Positions 24,952 through 33,100 of a stretch of 64,000 bases of DNA are shown here, piece after piece. Numbering within the stretch: position 1 is the first letter of the stretch; each line of letters starts with the position of its first letter. This DNA comes from JADJRG01 sp964474905 (GTDB lineage: Bacteria; Myxococcota_A; Polyangia; Nannocystales; Nannocystaceae). The stretch is from the NCBI GenBank assembly GCA_964474905.1, contig CAYYUP010000022.1, forward strand, positions 1 to 64,000, written 5' to 3'. A program made the position numbers and the translations under genes. The notes under the pieces are model-generated. The model did no database searches. It saw only the letters and a program-made list of their open reading frames with translations, and was not told the origin of the DNA.

Positions 24952-27708
24952 TCATAACCGATCGAAACGAAGGTCGACGCCACGGGTTACGCGTCCGCGC
25001 AAAACATCTGAGTCCTCGCTTGTCGGCCCGAGGATCTCCGCCAGCTCACCGGGCGGCACCGCCTCGACAATGACATCGCCTTCGTGCAGCCGATCGATAC
25101 GCCACATGCCGTCTGCGTCGCTCTCGGTCTCGGCCAGCAGCTCGCCGCTGCGACGGTCACGGATCGAGATCTGCGCCTTTGCGACCGGCTCACCGCGCTC
25201 GTCTTGGATGCTGCCCTCCATTGCCGCGCCCTCCTCGAGATCAACGACCAGCTCGCCCTCGTCATCCTCGGGCCGCACGACCGCCGCTCGCTCTTGCACC
25301 CAACCGGCAGCCTCGATCGTGACCTGCACCCGATCCCGCGCCAACCGGCGGACGATCGCGTCACCGGCTGCGTCGGTGAGCGTCTGCTGATCGGCGACGC
25401 GGATCTTCGCGCCCTCGATCGGATCACCGCTACCGCTCGCTCGCACGTGCACCGCCAACCACCAACCCGCATTTAGAGCGATCTCGACGAAGTCGCCGTC
25501 TGCCCGTACAGGTACCCGCAGGCGCCGCGCATAGGGGGCAAAATCCGGGTGATCGACCTCGATCTGTGCACCCCCAGGGGTCAAGCGACCGAGGTTGAAG
25601 AGGCCACGGTCGTCGCTGTAGGTCGCTTGCGTCGCCGAAATTCCGTCGCCCGGAAAGAGCGCGACCCGAGCACCGACGATGGGCCGATCGTGGCGATCTC
25701 GAAGCCGGCCTTCGATAGCGCCCAGCGCAGGTGCGAGCTCGCGATCGAGTTCGACAGGGCGCTCACCGATCTCGATCTCGATCGCCCGCGGGATCATGCC
25801 CGGCGCTCGCACAACCAGGCGCCGGTATCCCCTGTGCAAACCGGCGTCGAAGTTCCCGTATTCGTCGGTGAACACGACCAGGCCGTCGTCAAATTCGATC
25901 CGGGCGCCGACAACCGGCTGCCCATTGTCGTCGCTGAATCGACCGGTCAAGGGCTGGCCGCGTTGGAGAACCAGCACCACATCGTCCCGCAGCTCACCGG
26001 CACCCAGGCGCACGAGCGCGACGGTCGAGGCCGCGTGCTGCTCGTGCACAGCTCGCAGCCGGTAGGTGCCGGGCACCAGGGCGCCGAGGGAGAAGTGGCC
26101 CTCCCCGTCGCAGGTGAGACCGCCTTCGTTCCACGATCCAGCGCTGCGCTCGCCAAATAGGGGGATCGGCGGCACGGTGCCCCTAGTCACCCCAAGACTT
26201 CCCCCGGACACTAACGCGTTCAGAATCCCGGCGCGGATCATCGACTCGCCCGGGCTGTAGAGAATGTCGCTCTCCACAGTAACTCGGGCCTCGGCGACCG
26301 GATCGCCGTGCTCATCGACGACCCGGCCCAAAACCCGACCAGGTTTGATCAAACGGAGCTCGATCGGCGGCATCGGCACGTCGATTTGAGCGTCAATGGC
26401 GACTGTCTCGCTGGGCAGGTAGGCGTTGGCGTCGGCGTGCACAAAGTAGGGCCCGGGCACCAGAGGACCGACCGCAGCGAGGCCCTGTTCATCGGTTTCG
26501 GCGACTTTCTGGAGGATACCGACGGACGAACCGCTGACCGTCACACGTGCCCCACCGATCGCCGCGCCGCTCGGATCGTGGACCTCCACCGGCACCCGCA
26601 CCGCCTCGATCAACGCCAGGCTCACCTGCATATCTGGAGAGACATTTTCGAGGGGGATCGAGGCGTATTCACGGTCGCCCGGCTGGCCTGCGGGCGCCTC
26701 CGCGACCAAGCCGTAAACACCGTCCGGGATCTGCGGGATCTGGAAGCTGCCGTCAGGCTCGACCGCAACCTCGATCGGCGGCCAGATCGACGATCCCTCG
26801 ATCCGCACGACGGTCCGAGCGAGCTGTTCGGGGGTGCCGAGTACCTCGCCGCTGAGATCACGGAGGCCTTCGATGACGACGATGATGCCGTCCTCGGGGG
26901 CGACGACATCGAGGATCGTCGGCGCATAGCCGCGTTTTTCGGCCCTGATCTCGATCGGTCCGGCGGGCAGTGTGTCCCAACTAAAGGCGCCGTCACCCAG
27001 GCTCTTGGTCCGCCAAGGCTCAGGCTCGCCGAGATCCGGACGCGGCCGAGCCTGTAACTGCACATCGACAACGGGTCGTCCCCGCGGATCGATAACCTGT
27101 CCCGAGAGATGCAGCGCCGGCCCGAGTGCGACGACCGGCAGCTCCACCGGCTCGGCGCTTCGAGGCGTAGCCACGAGCACAGCTCGCAGATGCCCCGGCA
27201 CCAAGATCTCGACAGCGACCTCAGCAGGCGCCTTGGTCAGCTTGATCTCGTAGGATCCATCGCGATCACAATGCACAGGTGTGCCCAGCTGACGACCCGC
27301 CGACCATGCGATCACCGTGCAGGATCGCGGTGGCCGCAAAACACCGCGCAAGGCATCACCTGCGGCCTCGCCGATGCCCGTGCTGCTCTCCGAATCACCG
27401 CCAGTCGCACCCGTGCCTGTACCCTCGCTGGTGGCTGTCACGGGCCTCGCGTCCGGCTCAGGGGGCGGTCGCGGAGACTCCTCTACCCGAACTCCTCCGC
27501 GGAGCACAACGCCCTCGTGGATCATGGGTGGCAGCGGCCGCGCTTTGTCGGCAGCCATCCCCTTCTTGGGCTGCGGAATGACGGCGTTTGACGGACAACC
27601 GCGCAGCGCCAGCACACCGCCGAGCGAGATGACTGCGCCCAGCACGACGACGACGACGATCCGCGCCCGAGCGCTGAGGACCGACGGGCTCCCCTGCCCC
27701 GCCATCAT
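24952..27708 (-). CDS. Membrane-anchored protein with many carboxypeptidase-regulatory-like repeats
   Basis: 918 aa. One N-terminal transmembrane segment (IVVVVVLGAVISLGGVLAL) anchors a long extracytoplasmic chain of about eight to nine beta-sandwich domains of the carboxypeptidase regulatory-like (transthyretin/Cna-B-like) type. Recurrent signatures such as GxVxDxxGxPVxxAxV can be read as GRVVDEHGDPVAEARV, GRFSDDNGQPVVGARI, GRLRDRHDRPIVGARV and GSIQDERGEPVAKAQI. No peptidase catalytic residues are visible, so it is probably a scaffold or adhesion protein. Its ATG (27708-27706) overlaps the ridA TGA, indicating translational coupling. Confidence 0.82.
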   Translation of the reverse strand: MMAGQGSPSVLSARARIVVVVVLGAVISLGGVLALRGCPSNAVIPQPKKGMAADKARPLPPMIHEGVVLRGGVRVEESPRPPPEPDARPVTATSEGTGTGATGGDSESSTGIGEAAGDALRGVLRPPRSCTVIAWSAGRQLGTPVHCDRDGSYEIKLTKAPAEVAVEILVPGHLRAVLVATPRSAEPVELPVVALGPALHLSGQVIDPRGRPVVDVQLQARPRPDLGEPEPWRTKSLGDGAFSWDTLPAGPIEIRAEKRGYAPTILDVVAPEDGIIVVIEGLRDLSGEVLGTPEQLARTVVRIEGSSIWPPIEVAVEPDGSFQIPQIPDGVYGLVAEAPAGQPGDREYASIPLENVSPDMQVSLALIEAVRVPVEVHDPSGAAIGGARVTVSGSSVGILQKVAETDEQGLAAVGPLVPGPYFVHADANAYLPSETVAIDAQIDVPMPPIELRLIKPGRVLGRVVDEHGDPVAEARVTVESDILYSPGESMIRAGILNALVSGGSLGVTRGTVPPIPLFGERSAGSWNEGGLTCDGEGHFSLGALVPGTYRLRAVHEQHAASTVALVRLGAGELRDDVVLVLQRGQPLTGRFSDDNGQPVVGARIEFDDGLVVFTDEYGNFDAGLHRGYRRLVVRAPGMIPRAIEIEIGERPVELDRELAPALGAIEGRLRDRHDRPIVGARVALFPGDGISATQATYSDDRGLFNLGRLTPGGAQIEVDHPDFAPYARRLRVPVRADGDFVEIALNAGWWLAVHVRASGSGDPIEGAKIRVADQQTLTDAAGDAIVRRLARDRVQVTIEAAGWVQERAAVVRPEDDEGELVVDLEEGAAMEGSIQDERGEPVAKAQISIRDRRSGELLAETESDADGMWRIDRLHEGDVIVEAVPPGELAEILGPTSEDSDVLRGRVTRGVDLRFDRL

Positions 27709-28133
27709 CAGTCGGCGGTCGTTAGGATCGGCGCGACCGCGATCGCATCGATCTCAACCGCGACGTTCTTGGGGAGAACCGCGACTTGCACCGTCGCTCT
27801 CGCCGGCGGATCAATGGCAAAGCGCTCCGCGTAGAGGCGGTTGACGACTGCAAAGTCGCCCATGTCGGCGAGGAAAATTCCACAGCGCACAACCTCGCCA
27901 AAACCCATGCCAGCAGCCTCTAGCACCGCTAGTAGGTTATCGAGTACCTGTTTGGTCTGGGCTTCGACATCTCCCTCTCCGACGATCTTCCCGGTTTTTG
28001 GATCGAGCGGGATCTGGCCAGAACAGTAGAGGGTTCGACCGCCACTCACCATGACCGCCTGACTGTAGGGACCGATCGCAGCGGGCGCGTTGGCAGTGGA
28101 AATGGTCTGCCGCGTGAAGCTAGACGTGCTCAT
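27708..28133 (-). CDS. ridA: RidA family reactive-intermediate deaminase
   Basis: YjgF/YER057c/UK114 family, which hydrolyses reactive enamine/imine intermediates from PLP-enzyme reactions and protects against 2-aminoacrylate damage. 141 aa from ATG 28133 (the frame is open to 28157), the usual length. Conserved elements: NAPAAIGPYSQAV, LYCSGQIPLDPKTG, the helix NLLAVLEAAG and the catalytic PARATVQVAVLP with its arginine, then VEIDAIAV. The stop codon overlaps the start of the next gene by one base. Why a housekeeping deaminase is coupled to a large surface protein is unclear; this may only reflect gene compaction. Confidence 0.95.
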   Translation of the reverse strand: MSTSSFTRQTISTANAPAAIGPYSQAVMVSGGRTLYCSGQIPLDPKTGKIVGEGDVEAQTKQVLDNLLAVLEAAGMGFGEVVRCGIFLADMGDFAVVNRLYAERFAIDPPARATVQVAVLPKNVAVEIDAIAVAPILTTAD

Positions 28134-28242
28134 CGAGAGTTGCTCCTTGACGCTCAAAGATCGAGCATCGGCGGCAGACTAACACCACGCTCGCCTCCGG
28201 GGCGCCAGGAGGCGTCCAGAAGGCGAGCGTGGTTGAGCGATC

Positions 28243-29916
28243 TCAGTTGTCGAAGAGCGGACAGTCGACCTCTGCGAGATCCGAAAGCACACAAGTCGCG
28301 GTGATCTGCGAGCCCGCAGGCGCCGCGCCCTCGCGCACGATCTGAAACTCGAGGTTGTAGCCGAGATCCTGGCAGTACTGGGAGAGGTCGTCGTCGCTGC
28401 TCATGGTCTCGCCGGTGTCATCCAGGAGGGCGACGTAGCAGATCGAGTCATCGCCAGCCGGGACCCACTCGGTGCCATCCTTGATGCACTCGAGAATCGG
28501 CACGCTGTCCCCAGTCGTCGGGTTCTCCTCGACCATCGAGCACTCTGGATCGAGGATCGGCGTTGTCGTATCGGTGTCCTTGACACACTGCGGCATGCAG
28601 GCCGGCTTGATCTGATCGCGAATCTTATCAGCGATCGAGCCGAGCGCCGCGGCGTAGTCATTCTGACAGATCGAGAACATGTTGCGATCTTCGCCCACCT
28701 GAAAGGACTCCGCGAACTCTTTCATGCGCACCGGCGGCACCGCTGTGCCCTCGCCGAGTGTGCAGCCCGGAGCCAAGCCAAAGTCATTGAGAAACTCCTG
28801 ATCGGCGACGCTCGAGTAGCTGATCTCGGCATCTCCCGCGGCGTATCCCTTGGGCACTCCGCCGATCAACGCGACTAAGACCTCTTGCTCCAAATCGGAC
28901 GTGCGCTTCTGGTCCTCGATGCCCTGGAGGAAGCCGGTGTAGCGCCCGACAGGATAGAGCACCGCGTCGTCATCGCTGGCCCCCGGGTTTCCTGCCTCGT
29001 CGAAGCTTTCTGCGTAACAGGACTCGTAGGTGGGATCGCCGTCGCCCTCACATACGACACCTGCGCTGAGGCACACTGCACTTGTAGGTAGATCGGGATT
29101 GTTCCAGAACACCTTGTTGGCTGGAGTAAAGATATTTTTATGGGCCTCATTCAGCGAACAATCGAGTTCGTCGGTCAAGAATACGACGCTCAGGATTGCC
29201 TTCTCTCGGAGAAATCCGTAGTTCGAATCGCCGTTGACGTCGGCCCGTGTGAGCGCTTGGTACATGCTTTCAAGCGGCGACTCTTGACCGCATCCAGAGA
29301 CCCCCTGGGGGCCAAAACACTGAAACGCCTCGAGCGTCGTGACATCGTCTGGAATGTTGGCCACGCCCTCGATGTTCTCGAGCCACGGACGGGGTTTGGC
29401 ATCTTCGTCGTAGTCGGTCGTCGTCGGCCGGATCGTCAGCTCTGCATCGGTCTTGCTGCACACGTCGGTGCAAGCAAAGGTCGCGTCGACCGGAGGATCT
29501 AAGGTGTCGTTGACAAAATCGCCCTGATCGGCGCGATCGCGGCACGAAGAGAGGATGAGTCCGCCGTTGCTCGGCGTCGTCTTCGAGGTCGGAAGACACC
29601 GAGGATTGCCCATGTCGGTCGTCGTCAGCCCGATCCGGTAGTTCGCCTTGACGTCTGGGGCCTCGAGCACGCCGATGAAGGCGCCGAAGTTTGCAGCGAG
29701 CAGCGCCTGCTCCTCGCCCATCGATGCCGAGTCATCGATCACAAAGAGGATGTCGACATCCTTGTTGACCGCCAGCTGGATCCCGGTTTGCTGGATCTGG
29801 GTCTTGTCGTACTCGACCAACTTGAGCGGATGCTGGAGACACCCCAAGAGTTGAGGCAGCGCCAGGGCAGCGCCGATGAGGAGGGCAAAACGAGAGACAA
29901 TAGGAGCGCGCAACAT
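28243..29916 (-). CDS. VWA-domain lipoprotein
   Basis: 557 aa from ATG 29916, chosen over a TTG one codon earlier because GGAGG lies six bases upstream. The signal ends in LPQLLGC (Cys26). A von Willebrand A-type domain starts near residue 54; its metal-binding motif DDSASMG (DxSxS) is at 61-67. It contains several cysteine pairs and long loops, and later a CMPQCVKD segment. Proteins like this are widespread in Nannocystineae and other myxobacteria and are probably surface-exposed, metal-dependent binding proteins; ligand unknown. Divergent from the kinase fusion gene. Confidence 0.82.
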   Translation of the reverse strand: MLRAPIVSRFALLIGAALALPQLLGCLQHPLKLVEYDKTQIQQTGIQLAVNKDVDILFVIDDSASMGEEQALLAANFGAFIGVLEAPDVKANYRIGLTTTDMGNPRCLPTSKTTPSNGGLILSSCRDRADQGDFVNDTLDPPVDATFACTDVCSKTDAELTIRPTTTDYDEDAKPRPWLENIEGVANIPDDVTTLEAFQCFGPQGVSGCGQESPLESMYQALTRADVNGDSNYGFLREKAILSVVFLTDELDCSLNEAHKNIFTPANKVFWNNPDLPTSAVCLSAGVVCEGDGDPTYESCYAESFDEAGNPGASDDDAVLYPVGRYTGFLQGIEDQKRTSDLEQEVLVALIGGVPKGYAAGDAEISYSSVADQEFLNDFGLAPGCTLGEGTAVPPVRMKEFAESFQVGEDRNMFSICQNDYAAALGSIADKIRDQIKPACMPQCVKDTDTTTPILDPECSMVEENPTTGDSVPILECIKDGTEWVPAGDDSICYVALLDDTGETMSSDDDLSQYCQDLGYNLEFQIVREGAAPAGSQITATCVLSDLAEVDCPLFDN

Positions 29917-30140
29917 CAAAAACCTCCGAGGGAATACGCTCGGTTCTTATTGCAATCTCCTCTCCTCCTAAAACATGCATTAATCCTAGATAGATACAGA
30001 TACACACTACGATAGCGCCCGTCAATGTCGTTGACTGCATCTAGCTTCATCGCCAACTCTGTTGCCAGCTCCCGGGCCGAGGTCGCGAAGCCGGCGCCTT
30101 TTCCGGGGGAACGCCCGCCGCCTCGCTATCATGCCTATGG
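29917..30140. promoter_or_regulatory. Divergent promoter region, VWA lipoprotein and kinase fusion
   Basis: About 224 bp, with an AT-rich core near 29945-30015 that stands out from the GC-rich surroundings and is the most likely promoter site for one or both genes. The ribosome binding site of the VWA gene (GGAGG on the minus strand) is at about 29923-29927. No defined operator recognised. Confidence 0.5.
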
Positions 30141-33100
30141 ATGGCCGCGCCCCCCGGCTACACACTCGGCGACACTCTCCACAGCGGGAGCCGCTCCACG
30201 GTCTACCGCGCGACGCGACATCGCGACGGCCGACAGGTGATCCTCAAGGTCGCCTGCGAGCAACCTCCAAGCCCCTCCGTAGTCGCCGACTACCGCCGCG
30301 AGCATCGGCTCAGCGCCTCAGTCGAGGGTGAACACCTCACGCGTGTGCACACCCTCATCGAAGCCCATGGGCTGGTCGCGTTGGTGCTCGACGACTACTC
30401 CGGGATCCCCCTATCAGAGGTCGAACCGCTACCGCTGCCCCTCCCTGAATTCTACGAGGTCGCCCGCGGCCTGATCGCGGCCGTCGCAGAGCTCCACAGC
30501 CAGCAGGTGATCCATTGCGACATCAAACCGAGCAACGCACTCATCGAGCCGGTCTCGCGAGCCGTCAAGCTCACCGATCTCTCACTCGCCCTGACCTTTG
30601 AGGAAGCCACTCTTCGACCACCCGCGCTCGCCGGCACCCTCGCCTATATGGCGCCCGAACAGACCGGCCGTATCGCCCGCGGTGTCGATCACCGCAGCGA
30701 CCTTTACGCCCTTGGAATCACCCTCTACGAACTCCTCGCTGGCCATCCGCCCTTCGCCGATCGCGACGCCGCCGAGATCATCCACGCCCATCTAGCCCAG
30801 CATCCAGAGCCACTGCACAGGCTCGGAGTGCCGGCACCGCTTTCCGCGATCATCGACAAGCTGCTCGCCAAAGAACCCGACAACCGCTACCAAAGCGCCT
30901 ACGGCCTGCGCTGTGATCTCGAGCGAGCAAGCCGATCGAGAGACACCATATTTGCCCTCGCGACCGACGATCATCGGGCTCGCCTCGACCTCACGCCGCG
31001 CCTCTACGGGCGCGAGCAACCCCTCCAAGAGCTGCGCCAGGCCCTCGAAGCAGCCTCTGCCGGCGGCGCTCAGATCCTGATGATCCGCGCCCGCGAAGGT
31101 ATCGGTCGCACCACCTTCCTCGACGCCTTCGCCTCCGAGGCAGCTCGAAGCGGCGCCGTGATCGTCCGCGGAGGTTTCGATGCCTACCAACGAGATGTGC
31201 CCTTTGCCGCGCTCCTGGGCGCTCTCGACATGCTCTGCGATCACCTCGAGAATCTCGATCCAGCACGCCGGCGCGGTCAGCTATCCCGCCTCGATCAACA
31301 TTTGGGGCCCTCACTATCAGCCGTTATCGAGGTTCTACCGCGGCTGCGAGCCTTCTTTCCGATCCCCCCTGAGATCCAGAGCGAGACCCCAAAGACCGCC
31401 CAAAATCGCCTGCAAATAGCCCTCGAGCGGCTCCTTCAGGCCTTCGCCGCGGTCGACTCACCGCTGGTACTGATCGTCGATGATCTCCAGGCATCGGACC
31501 AAGCGACGCTTCAGCTTCTTCAGAGTCTGCTCAGCGATCCCGACAGCGATCACATTCTCGTCATCGCCAGCGCCCACGAGAACGACGACCCGCTCTCCAA
31601 AGACAACGTACTTCTCACGACCCTGCAGCAGGCCCTCGCCAAGCCAACACCGACGCCTTCGGGCCGAGTCCAAGCGGCCGATCCACACCCCAAGATCCGC
31701 ACAATTACCCTCGCTGCTCTCTCCTGTGAGGAGGTTACCTCGCTGCTCAGCGACGCTCTGGTGACACCGCCCGAGGATCTGAGGCCACTCGCTCGAATCC
31801 TCCACAAAGCAACCGGGGGCGTGCCCTTTCAGCTCCAACACCTGCTCCGCCACCTTGTGCGCAGCGGCGCCCTCTCGTTCGATCATCTGCGCGGTGCCTG
31901 GCGCTGGTCCGCAACCGATCTACAAGCCGCGATCGCCGACAACCGCGGCGAACTCTCGACCGCCAGCCTCGCCGAGATGCCGCCGTCGATGATCCATCGC
32001 CTGCGGATCGCCGCCTGTATCGGCATGAGCTTCGCCGTCGCGATGGTCGCAGAGCTGGCCGACGAGACCACCGAAGGGACCACGCGGATCCTGCTGCCAG
32101 CGCTTCGCCGCGGCATCCTGCTGCCCCAGAGCGGCCGCGAACTCCGCTTCGCCCACGAGCGGATCCGAAGGGCGATTTACATCGACATCCCCGAGGCTTC
32201 GCTGCCCGACCTGCGCCTCAGAATCGGCCGTTCTCTGCTCGCCAACTCGGCCTCCCTCGGGACCGAGGACTCAGTACTGCTGGCCGCAGTCGACCATATC
32301 GATGCGGGTCGTGCCGCGCTCGCAACCCTCGATGAGCGCGACGAACTCGCCGAACTCAACCTCCGCGCAGGCCGTCGAGCCAAGCTCGCGAGCGCCTACG
32401 ACATCGCGATGAATTACCTGCGCACGAGCTTTGAGCTCCTGGGCCCCGAACCATGGGAGCGGACCCCTGCCCTCACATTCTCCTGCGCCCTCGAGCTCGC
32501 CGAGTGCGAGCACCTTGCCAACTGGCGAGAGCGCAGCGCCGCGACCTTTACCCGGCTCATCGAGCACGCGCGTGACCCCGTCGACCGCGCGCGGATCACC
32601 AGCGCTCGAGTGTCGCTGCTGATCGCCGACGGCAACAACGAAGGAGCGATCAAGGTCGGTGTCGAAATGCTGCACGGTCTCAGCCGTGATCTCTCAACCG
32701 CCGAGGACGACGATCCAGACCCGATCCAAGAGCGCGATCCGCTCGAGATTCTGCGCGAGACGACCCGCACCGAATTCCTCCTCGATGCGGCTCTGGGGCC
32801 CCTCCTCGCTCACCTCATCGTCGCCGCCTCGCTCAGCCAACCGGACCTCTTTGAGCGCCTCGCGCGGGTGCTCCTGCCCGATGACGACAGCAATGACGCC
32901 GCGCCGACCCACGCCCGCACCTGGGCCTGCTACGTCTACGCTCACCACTGCGCGACCGACTCGAAGCGGGCCGCGGACGTCAAGCGCTGGGGAGATCGAG
33001 CGGAATCCTATCTCGATCTTCTGACCGAAAAGGCAGATGGCCACCTGCTCTTCGCGAGGGCGCTGCTCGCCCATTACCGCGGTCCGCTGCGCAACGCGAT

